A stretch of 6,250 nucleotides of DNA, taken from NCBI GenBank assembly GCA_021847125.1, contig JAJZUK010000075.1:1-6250 (forward strand), in the 5' to 3' direction. The position numbers and the translations under genes were made by a program. The notes beneath the pieces were generated by a model. The model was not told where the DNA came from and searched no databases. It worked only from the letters and a program-made list of their open reading frames with translations. The number at the start of each line of letters is the position of its first letter. The first letter of the stretch is position 1. Positions 1-6,250 of this stretch are shown piece by piece. The stretch comes from Pseudomonadota bacterium. GTDB lineage: Bacteria > Pseudomonadota > Gammaproteobacteria > Burkholderiales > SG8-39.

Positions 1-947
1 CCGCGCTGCACGAGGCGCGGCGCGACCTGGCCGAGCTCGACCGCCTGATCGGCTCGATCCTGTTGTTCAGCCGCCTCGACGCCGGCGGGCGGCGCGTGCT
101 CGAGCGCGCCGACGTCGACCTGCTGGCGCTGGCCGCCGAGGAGGCGGCGCGCGACGGCGTCGAGGTGCAGGGCGACTGGGCCCACGTCAGCGGCGACGAG
201 CGCCTGCTGCGCCACGCGCTGCGCAACCTGCTCGACAACGCGCGCCGGCACGCACCGGGACAGCCGCCGACGGTGCGGGTGCAAAGCCGCGCGCACGGCG
301 CGAGCATCCGCGTCTGCGATCGCGGCCCCGGCGTGCCGACGGGCGCCCTCGAGCGCATCGTCGAGCCCTTCGGGCGCCTGCGCGGGCGCAGCGGCGACGG
401 CAGCGGTCTGGGGCTCGCGATATCCAAAAAGCTGCTGGAACAGATGGGAGGCGACATCGGTCTGGAAAGCGCGCCCGGCGAGGGGTCCACGTTCTGGTTC
501 AGCGTCAATTTCAGGAAACAAGCGCAGCAGACGCAGGAGCCCCGCGCGCACAATCCTTTGCAAGGCCGCACCTGCCTGCTCTACGATGCGCATCCCATTT
601 CACGCCTGGCGATTCAGCACATGCTTGCGGTGCTGGCAGGACAGGTGGCCGCGGCTAGCGCCGCCGCCGACGCCGCTGTCGAGGCGTCGCGACTCGCGCC
701 GGATGAGTTTGCAGTTTCGGTGGCCAAGTCGCGCGTCGGCGAAGCGGCCGGCAAGGGCGCGGAAATCGCGCACCAGGTGCATGGGGCGATGGGCTATACG
801 CGCGAACACAATCTGCACTACAGCACGCGCCGCCTGTGGTCCTGGCGCGACGAGTTCGGCAACGAAACCTATTGGCAAACCCGCCTCGGCCGTGTCGTTG
901 CCGCGCAGGGCGCCGATGCGCTGTGGCCTATGCTGAGCCGCCTTTGA
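1..947 (+). CDS. Chimeric ORF: histidine kinase ATPase / hybrid-kinase receiver start / acyl-CoA dehydrogenase C-terminus (5' partial)
   Basis: The frame is open from position 3 at the left edge to the TGA at 945-947, so the true start lies outside the window. The TTG at 63 falls inside a conserved kinase helix and is not a credible start. Numbering from that TTG as residue 1, the N-box (N55, N59), the G1 box (D86, G88, G90), the F-box region (P102, F103) and the G2 box (G111-G117) of a HATPase_c domain are visible. Residues 118-187 then read like a BarA-type hybrid kinase entering a receiver domain. From about L188 to the end the protein is an acyl-CoA dehydrogenase C-terminal domain (KSRVGEAAGK, HQVHGAMGYTREH, RRLWSWRDEFGNETYWQ). 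No natural family known to me has this architecture. The receiver lacks its phosphoacceptor region and the dehydrogenase lacks its N-terminal and middle domains, so none of the three parts is complete. It is best treated as a fusion pseudogene or an assembly artefact. The reading of each part is confident; that it is one real gene is not. Confidence 0.6.
   Translation, partial: ALHEARRDLAELDRLIGSILLFSRLDAGGRRVLERADVDLLALAAEEAARDGVEVQGDWAHVSGDERLLRHALRNLLDNARRHAPGQPPTVRVQSRAHGASIRVCDRGPGVPTGALERIVEPFGRLRGRSGDGSGLGLAISKKLLEQMGGDIGLESAPGEGSTFWFSVNFRKQAQQTQEPRAHNPLQGRTCLLYDAHPISRLAIQHMLAVLAGQVAAASAAADAAVEASRLAPDEFAVSVAKSRVGEAAGKGAEIAHQVHGAMGYTREHNLHYSTRRLWSWRDEFGNETYWQTRLGRVVAAQGADALWPMLSRL
3..415 (+). 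other. Segment 1 of the chimeric ORF: sensor histidine kinase, DHp helix end plus most of HATPase_c
   Basis: The first codons read AELDRLIGSILLFSRLDAGG, the usual end of the second dimerisation helix in EnvZ/RstB/CpxA-like sensor kinases. An N-box (RNLLDNARRHA), a G1 box (CDRGPGVP) and the start of a G2 box (GDGSGLG) follow with normal spacing. The phosphorylated histidine and the sensor part would lie left of the window. By hand count, GC is about 78% over 61-420, clearly higher than everything after it. A family this common gives no clue to the signal sensed. Confidence 0.8.
416..626 (+). other. Segment 2 of the chimeric ORF: end of a BarA-like hybrid kinase ATPase domain and start of its receiver domain
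   Basis: From about A119 the protein reads AISKKLLEQMGGDIGLESAP followed by GEGSTFWFSVNF, the hybrid-kinase (BarA/GacS-like) version of the end of a HATPase_c domain. A polar linker rich in Gln comes next. Then RTCLLYDAHPISRLAIQHML resembles the first beta strand and helix of a receiver domain. The receiver stops there, about 30 residues before its phosphoacceptor aspartate would be expected. By hand count, GC falls to about 59% over 421-600. The assignment rests on remembered family patterns. Confidence 0.6.
627..947 (+). pseudogene. Segment 3 of the chimeric ORF: acyl-CoA dehydrogenase C-terminal fragment
   Basis: About 106 residues match the C-terminal helical domain of a flavin-dependent acyl-CoA dehydrogenase. 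Recognisable stretches are AVLAGQVAAASAAADAAVEA, KSRVGEAAGKGAEIAHQVHG, AMGYTREHNLHYSTRR and LWSWRDEFGNETYWQ, and the stop codon is in a natural place. The FAD- and substrate-binding N-terminal and middle domains (normally about 250-280 more residues) are missing, so the fragment cannot be active alone. The gene downstream starts 123 nt later on the same strand and belongs to a CoA-metabolism unit, so an intact form of this dehydrogenase would fit as the unit's first gene. GC is about 67% by hand count over 661-900, closer to the downstream genes than to segment 1. Confidence 0.75.
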
Positions 948-1070
948 ACGGCAATTTGGTTTATCCGCTATCGCGCCGCCGTATTCCCCGGTCGGTCTGA
1001 GATCTGGCACCAGCGTAGTGTCGGCGGCGAAATGCGTCCGCTTGTCTTGTCGCAAAACTGAGGAGATGAC

Positions 1071-2036
1071 ATGAAACAAAGAATATGGGTTGCATTCCTT
1101 TCGCTGATGCTGGCAGCGCCGCTCGCGCTGGGGCAGGCAAAGGACTTTCCGAACAAACCGGTCAAAGTGATCGTCCCGTATACGGCGGGAAGCGGGTCCG
1201 ATACTTCAGCCCGGTTTTTCGGTGAGAAACTGGCGGCTATACTCGGCCAGCCGTTCGTGGTCGAGAATAAGCCCGGCGCGAGCGGCGTGATTTCGGCAAT
1301 GGCGGTCAAAACAGCGCCCGCGGATGGATATACGATCCTTCTGGCCAGCAACTCCCCGCTGTCGGTGAATGCGGTCACGATCAAGGATCTTCCGTACGAT
1401 CCGCTCAAGGACCTGAAACCTCTGTCCGGCATGACCCGGGGCATGAACGCCTATGTCGTCGCGCCGAACTCAAAACTGATTACGCTGGCCGATCTGGTAG
1501 CGGCGGCGAAGACGGAGAAACAGGCGCTGAACGCGGGCAGCTATTCGGACGGGTATCAACTTGCGCTTGAATGGCTGGCAAGCGTCATGGGTGTGAAGTT
1601 CAACTATATTCCCTACAAAGGCGGAGCCCAGGTGTTTACCGATGTGATGGGAAACCAGCTCGATTTCGGCCTGGTGGATATGGGCGGCGTCGTGCCGCTG
1701 TTGAAGAGCGGGAGGCTGCGGGCGCTGGCGGTGTCGGGGGAAGTGAGACACCCGGAGTTCCCGAATGTGCCGACGATCAAGGAGAGCGGATATCCGGAGT
1801 ACGTGAATTACGCCTGGACTTCTTTTTGCGTCCGCTCCGAAACACCGGACGACGTGACAGCCAAGATGGTCGACGCCCTGCAAAAGGTGCTGGCCACGCA
1901 AGAGGCCAGGGATTTTGTGAAAAAGATGGGTGCCGAACTGATGCCTTTTGCGCCCGAGGCGATGCGGAAATTTCAACAGGACGAAATTGACCGCTTTCGC
2001 CGCATCGCCGATAAGGCGGGCTTCAGGCCCCATTAG
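1071..2036 (+). CDS. Bug/TctC-family tripartite tricarboxylate transporter solute-binding protein
   Basis: This 321-residue protein has the usual length and motifs of Bug (TctC) periplasmic receptors, which bind small carboxylates or related solutes for TctAB-type transporters or act as orphan sensors. Residues 1-23 are a signal peptide: K2 and R4, a hydrophobic core, and probable cleavage after LALGQA. Family motifs are FPNKPVKVIVPY (26-37), the ligand-loop GSGSDTSAR (40-48), GQPFVVENKPGASG (59-72), PADGYTILLAS (from 83), IPYKGGAQ (from 180) and, further on, RALAVSGEVRHPEFPNVPTI. The ATG at 1071 is supported by AGGAG at 1061-1065 with a 5-nt spacer; an ATG at 1066 is out of frame. No TctA or TctB membrane genes are in the window, as is common for Bug genes in Burkholderiales. 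It is followed after 23 nt by the SDR gene, so the ligand may be the substrate of the enzymes encoded downstream. The ligand is not predictable from sequence. Confidence 0.95.
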   Translation: MKQRIWVAFLSLMLAAPLALGQAKDFPNKPVKVIVPYTAGSGSDTSARFFGEKLAAILGQPFVVENKPGASGVISAMAVKTAPADGYTILLASNSPLSVNAVTIKDLPYDPLKDLKPLSGMTRGMNAYVVAPNSKLITLADLVAAAKTEKQALNAGSYSDGYQLALEWLASVMGVKFNYIPYKGGAQVFTDVMGNQLDFGLVDMGGVVPLLKSGRLRALAVSGEVRHPEFPNVPTIKESGYPEYVNYAWTSFCVRSETPDDVTAKMVDALQKVLATQEARDFVKKMGAELMPFAPEAMRKFQQDEIDRFRRIADKAGFRPH

Positions 2037-2059
2037 CCGGGGCGCAAGGAATATCGGCC

Positions 2060-2905
2060 ATGTTTCGCGACGGTTTGCTGGCGGGTAAGCGCATCCTGAT
2101 CACCGGCGGCGGCACCGGGCTGGGAAAAAGCATAGGCCGGCGCTACGTCGAACTCGGGGCCGAACTCGTCATCTGCGGCCGCAGGGGCGAAGTGCTGCGC
2201 GGAGCAGCCGACGAGTTGTTGCGCGATTTCGGCAAGCCGGTACAGACGCATGTCTGCGACGTGCGCGATGCGGCCGCGGTCGAAACCATGATGGAGCGCA
2301 TCTGGGAGCAGGGGCCGCTGGATGTGCTATTGAACAACGCCGCCGGCAATTTTCTCGCGCGCACCGAGCGCCTGTCGCCGCGCGCCGTCGATGCGGTGAT
2401 CGACATCGTGCTCAAGGGCGGGGCCTATTGCACCATCGCCGCCGGCAGGCGCTGGATCGCTGCGGGACGCGGTGGAACCGTGCTTTGCATCCTGACCCAG
2501 TCGGCTTTGGTCGGTGCGCCGTTCACCGTGCCCTCGGCGATGGCCAAGGCCGGGCTGTTGTCGATGATACGCAGCCTGGCGGTGGAGTGGGGACCCAAAG
2601 GCATACGCCTGGTCGGCGTCGCGCCGGGGCCATTTCCTACCGAAGGCGCCTGGTCGCGGCTGATGCCGCAGGAACGCCATCGCGAGCCGATAGAGAACGG
2701 CATCGCCTTGCGCCGCGTCGGCCGGCATGAGGAACTGGCCGATCTTTGCAGTTTCCTGGTATCGGACAACGCCGGTTTCATCACCGGCGAGGCCATTGTC
2801 ATCGACGGCGGCAAGATGCTTCAGGGCGCAGCCGGGCCATCGGCATTCAATATGCAGAACTGGCCCGAGGAGACCTGGGAGAATCTGCGCAAGCGCAGCA
2901 CCTGA
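2060..2905 (+). CDS. SDR-family oxidoreductase, 2,4-dienoyl-CoA reductase-like
   Basis: This 281-residue Rossmann-fold enzyme has the SDR NAD(P)-binding motif TGGGTGLG (15-22), the acidic/adenine-binding CDV (66-68), NNAAGNF (92-98) and an active-site stretch PSAMAKAG (158-165) with K163. R41-R42 after the second beta strand suggests NADPH preference. S159 occupies the usual YxxxK tyrosine position, which is typical of the 2,4-dienoyl-CoA reductase (DECR) branch, as are NNAAGNF, PGPFPTEG (from 189) and the C-terminal tail ending in a WPEETWE-type helix. DECR enzymes reduce 2,4-dienoyl-CoA thioesters during breakdown of unsaturated acids. The ATG at 2060 is preceded by AAGGA at 2046-2050. The CoA-transferase gene starts 17 nt after its stop, so the two are probably co-transcribed. 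It may instead act on another unsaturated or 3-oxo thioester; the family assignment is firmer than the substrate. Confidence 0.88.
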   Translation: MFRDGLLAGKRILITGGGTGLGKSIGRRYVELGAELVICGRRGEVLRGAADELLRDFGKPVQTHVCDVRDAAAVETMMERIWEQGPLDVLLNNAAGNFLARTERLSPRAVDAVIDIVLKGGAYCTIAAGRRWIAAGRGGTVLCILTQSALVGAPFTVPSAMAKAGLLSMIRSLAVEWGPKGIRLVGVAPGPFPTEGAWSRLMPQERHREPIENGIALRRVGRHEELADLCSFLVSDNAGFITGEAIVIDGGKMLQGAAGPSAFNMQNWPEETWENLRKRST

Positions 2906-2908
2906 AAA

Positions 2909-2913
2909 AAGGA
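2909..2913 (+). promoter_or_regulatory. Ribosome binding site setting the CoA-transferase start at 2923
   Basis: AAGGA at the end of an A-rich run lies 9 nt before the ATG at 2923 and just after the SDR stop codon. The reading frame is open further upstream, to an ATG at 2746 inside the SDR gene, but the residues encoded there do not resemble the family N-terminus. This site therefore decides the start. Confidence 0.75.
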
Positions 2914-2922
2914 CCAGCGGAA

Positions 2923-4167
<1,245 letters not shown>

Positions 4168-4250
4168 GCGCGATTTGCCCGGGCACGGGCGGAAATAACG
4201 AGCGTTCTGGGTTTGGCGCCTCTTAGCACCCCGGCGTGAATTTCGTGTCG
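4168..4250. other. Intergenic space between convergent units
   Basis: 83 nt separate the CoA-transferase stop from the stop of the ABC ATPase gene on the opposite strand. The only structure seen is a short hairpin, GCCCG/CGGGC with a 4-nt loop at 4177-4190, with no T-run on either side. It holds no ORF with a ribosome binding site. Termination of both units must occur here or by read-through, but the sequence shows no clear intrinsic terminator. Confidence 0.6.
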
Positions 4251-5288
4251 TCAGGCGCTCTTGACTCCGCCTTGGTGCAGGTGGCAGGCGACCAGATTGC
4301 CGGGCGCGAGTTCCATGAGCCGCGGCACCTCCTGCTTGCAGCGTGGCATGACGTAGGGGCAGCGCGTATGAAAGGCGCAGCCGGGCGGCGGGTTCACCGG
4401 GCTGGGCACATCGCCCTGCAGTATCAGCTTCTTGCGCTTTACTTTCGGGTCCGGGATAGGCACCGCCGACAGCAGCGCTTCGGTATAGGGATGCAGCGGG
4501 CGGCTGAACAGGGTCTTCTTGTCGGCGGACTCGACGATCTTGCCCAAATACATCACCGCAATGCGATGGCTGATGTGCTCGACCACGGCAAGGTCATGGG
4601 CGATGAACAGATAGCTCAGGCGTTTTTCCTGCTGCAGGTCCACCATCAGGTTGATCACCTGTGCCTGTATCGAAACATCGAGCGCCGACACCGGTTCGTC
4701 GCCGACGATCAGCTTGGGATTGAGGGCGAGCGCCCGCGCGATGCATATGCGCTGGCGCTGGCCGCCGGAAAATTCGTGCGGGAACACGCGCATTTGCGCC
4801 GGCCGCAGGCCCACCTGCTGGAACAGCGCGGCGACGCGCTCGGCCAGATCCCTGCCCTTGGCCACCTTATGCACCAGCATGGGCTCGCCGACGATGTCGC
4901 CGGCCGACATGCGCGGATCGAGCGAGGCGAAGGGGTCCTGGAAAATAATCTGCATCTCGCGTCGATGCGGCCGCATGTCGGCTTTCCCCAGATGGGTGAT
5001 GTCGCAGCCATTGAGCTTGATCGAACCCGCGGTCGGCTCGACCAGCCGCAGGACCGTTCGGGCCGCGGTGGATTTACCGCAGCCGGACTCGCCGACCAGT
5101 CCCAGGGTTTCACCCTCCGCGATGGAGAAATCGACGCCATCCACAGCGTAGACATAACCGGCGTTGCGCCGCAACAGACCTTTCTTGATGGGAAAATGAT
5201 TCTTCAAACCGGCGACTTCGAGCACAGGTGTTTGCATGGGTGCGGGCGCTTGCGCGGTCGGTATGCCCTGAGTTTGCGTCTCAGGCAT
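4251..5288 (-). CDS. Peptide/nickel-type ABC transporter ATP-binding protein, OppF/DppF-like
   Basis: This 345-residue protein is the second of two cytoplasmic ATPases that power uptake of di- or oligopeptides (or related solutes) by an Opp/Dpp importer. Walker A is GESGCGKS (66-73), the Q-loop is at Q117 in [14 protein letters not shown], the signature is FSGGQRQR (173-180), Walker B is LIVGDE (193-198) and the H-loop is H231 in FIAHD. The oligopeptide-transporter C-terminal domain follows ([15 protein letters not shown]) and ends in a four-cysteine pattern C-x5-C-x6-C-x17-C. The ATG at 5288 is supported by AGGGAGG with a 5-nt spacer; the frame continues upstream to 5432 only as a shadow of the neighbouring gene. 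M18 (ATG at 5237) is an alternative start, because residues 1-17 are a Pro/Gln/Ala-rich stretch without family conservation. The gene overlaps the upstream DppD-like gene by 8 nt, which suggests translational coupling. The substrate could be peptides, opines, glutathione or nickel, since ATPases do not discriminate. Confidence 0.95.
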   Translation of the reverse strand: MPETQTQGIPTAQAPAPMQTPVLEVAGLKNHFPIKKGLLRRNAGYVYAVDGVDFSIAEGETLGLVGESGCGKSTAARTVLRLVEPTAGSIKLNGCDITHLGKADMRPHRREMQIIFQDPFASLDPRMSAGDIVGEPMLVHKVAKGRDLAERVAALFQQVGLRPAQMRVFPHEFSGGQRQRICIARALALNPKLIVGDEPVSALDVSIQAQVINLMVDLQQEKRLSYLFIAHDLAVVEHISHRIAVMYLGKIVESADKKTLFSRPLHPYTEALLSAVPIPDPKVKRKKLILQGDVPSPVNPPPGCAFHTRCPYVMPRCKQEVPRLMELAPGNLVACHLHQGGVKSA

Positions 5289-6250
5289 CGCCGCCTCCCT
5301 GCAGCCGGTCGGAATGCCAGCAGGCGGCCCAATGGCCGGTGCGCTTTTCCTCGTAAGGCGGGTAGGTGGTGCGGCAGCGCTCATCGGCCAGGACGCAGCG
5401 CGGGGCGAACAGACAGCCCGGCGGCAGGTCACTCAGCGCCGGCACCATGCCGGGGATTTCGGTCAACCGTGCGCCGGTGGCGCTAGCTTCGCCGCGCATC
5501 GACGGCAGGCGCGGAATCGATTCGACCAGTCCGCGGGTATACGGATGCCGGGGCGACTCGAATATGGTCTCCACCTCGGCTTCTTCGACTTTGCGGCCGG
5601 CATACATCACGATCACGCGCTGCGCGGTTTCCGCCACGATGCCCAGATCGTGGGTGATGAGTATCAGCGCGGTGCCCAGCCGGTGCTGCAATTCCAGCAT
5701 CAGATCGAGTATCTGCGCCTGTATGGTGACGTCGAGCGCGGTGGTCGGCTCGTCTGCCACCAGGACTTTGGGGTTGCAGGCCAGTGCCATCGCGATCATC
5801 GCCCGCTGGCGCATGCCGCCCGACAACTGGTGCGGATATTCGGTCGCGCGCTGCGCCGGTTCGGGGATACGCACCAGACGCAGCGACTCCACCGCCTTGG
5901 TCGCGATCGCGGATTCAGGCAGGTTCTGGTGCAGCCGGATCGCCTCGCCTATCTGGTCGCCTATGGTCATGACCGGGTTGAGCGAGGTCATCGGCTCCTG
6001 AAAGATCATCGAGATCTCGTTGCCGCGCACGTCGCGCATGGTGTTTTCGTCCACCTTCAGCAGATCCCGGCCGTCCAGCACGACGCTGCCGCCGACGATG
6101 CGCCCCGGAGGGTCGGGAACCAGGCGCATGATGGACAGCGCAGTCATGCTCTTGCCGCAGCCGGATTCGCCGACTATGGCCAGCGTTTCGCCGCGCTTGA
6201 GGGTGAAAGACAGGTCGTCCACCGCCTTGACGACGCCGGCGCGCGTGAAG
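5281..6250 (-). CDS. Peptide/nickel-type ABC transporter ATP-binding protein, OppD/DppD-like (5' partial)
   Basis: First ATPase subunit of the same importer. The frame remains open to the right edge (last whole codon 6247-6249), and the residues before the Val at 6222 (FTRAGVVKA) continue the family N-terminus. The GTG at 6222 is therefore an internal codon, and roughly 15-25 residues plus the start lie outside. Numbering from that Val as 1: Walker A GESGCGKS (18-25), Q-loop Q75 in [15 protein letters not shown], signature LSGGMRQR (133-140), Walker B VLVADE (153-158), H-loop H191 in LITHD. The C-terminal oligopeptide domain contains [10 protein letters not shown] and a C-x5-C-x6-C-x17-C pattern ending near the stop. 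All ATPase residues are intact. The EPTTALD form after Walker B and the [10 protein letters not shown]-loop are typical of DppD rather than DppF. Permease genes (DppB, DppC) and a binding protein would normally precede it, beyond 6250. Confidence 0.95.
   Translation of the reverse strand, partial: FTRAGVVKAVDDLSFTLKRGETLAIVGESGCGKSMTALSIMRLVPDPPGRIVGGSVVLDGRDLLKVDENTMRDVRGNEISMIFQEPMTSLNPVMTIGDQIGEAIRLHQNLPESAIATKAVESLRLVRIPEPAQRATEYPHQLSGGMRQRAMIAMALACNPKVLVADEPTTALDVTIQAQILDLMLELQHRLGTALILITHDLGIVAETAQRVIVMYAGRKVEEAEVETIFESPRHPYTRGLVESIPRLPSMRGEASATGARLTEIPGMVPALSDLPPGCLFAPRCVLADERCRTTYPPYEEKRTGHWAACWHSDRLQGGGDA
5294..5300 (-). promoter_or_regulatory. Ribosome binding site for the OppF/DppF-like gene
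   Basis: Read on the minus strand this is AGGGAGG, 5 nt before the ATG at 5288-5286. It lies inside the end of the upstream DppD-like gene. It supports 5288 as the start over both the longer frame to 5432 and the internal ATG at 5237. Confidence 0.75.

Noticed and set aside
948..1070. Promoter for the Bug-SDR-transferase unit
   Set aside because: I found no pair of -35 and -10 like elements with proper spacing in these 123 nt. Only the ribosome binding site at 1061-1065 is convincing.
2746..2922. Longer N-terminus for the CoA-transferase
   Set aside because: These codons lie inside the SDR gene in another frame, encode unconserved Arg/His-rich residues, and a good ribosome binding site precedes the ATG at 2923.
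4177..4190. Hairpin as an intrinsic terminator
   Set aside because: The stem is only 5 bp (a few wobble pairs beyond) and no T-run follows on either strand.
4236..5486. A 416-residue open frame on the + strand
   Set aside because: It lies antisense to the OppF/DppF-like gene, which has every ATPase motif. Its translation is rich in His, Arg and Gln with no recognisable domain, typical of the complement of a high-GC gene.
6220..6222. GTG as the start of the OppD/DppD-like gene
   Set aside because: The frame continues to the window edge with residues matching the family N-terminus, and this Val belongs to the conserved AVDDLSF stretch.

Overview
The window looks like a high-GC betaproteobacterium, most likely Burkholderiales. 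The evidence is a Bug-type (TctC family) periplasmic binding protein gene sitting among CoA-metabolism genes, strong GC bias at third codon positions, and the types of dehydrogenase, CoA-transferase and peptide ABC transporter present. The taxon is inferred from gene content, not from a marker gene.

Left edge (1-947, + strand): one uninterrupted reading frame, open at the left edge, that does not correspond to any single protein family. It reads as three pieces joined in frame. The first (to about 415) is the end of the dimerisation helix and most of the ATPase domain of a sensor histidine kinase, at about 78% GC. The second (about 415-626) is the end of a BarA-like hybrid kinase ATPase domain, a linker and the first ~20 residues of a receiver domain, at about 59% GC. 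The third (about 627-947) is the C-terminal ~106 residues of an acyl-CoA dehydrogenase, at about 67% GC. This is either a real recombination scar or an assembly chimera, and it is the most unusual thing in the window.

Middle (1071-4167, + strand): a compact three-gene unit. It encodes a Bug/TctC-family solute-binding protein with a signal peptide, an SDR of the 2,4-dienoyl-CoA reductase type, and a CaiB/BaiF-family (class III) CoA-transferase. Gaps are 23 and 17 nt and each gene has its own ribosome binding site. The acyl-CoA dehydrogenase tail lies 123 nt upstream on the same strand, so it probably belongs to the same cluster. A reasonable inference is a pathway that captures an organic acid, moves CoA onto it and oxidises or reduces the thioester. 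The substrate cannot be read from the sequence.

Right (4251-6250, - strand, convergent): two ATP-binding subunits of a peptide/nickel-type (Opp/Dpp) ABC importer, DppD-like then DppF-like, overlapping by 8 nt. The DppD-like gene runs off the right edge. Permease and binding-protein genes would be expected beyond that edge. The 83-nt space between the convergent units (4168-4250) holds no gene and no convincing terminator. No RNA gene, insertion sequence, CRISPR array or long repeat was seen.
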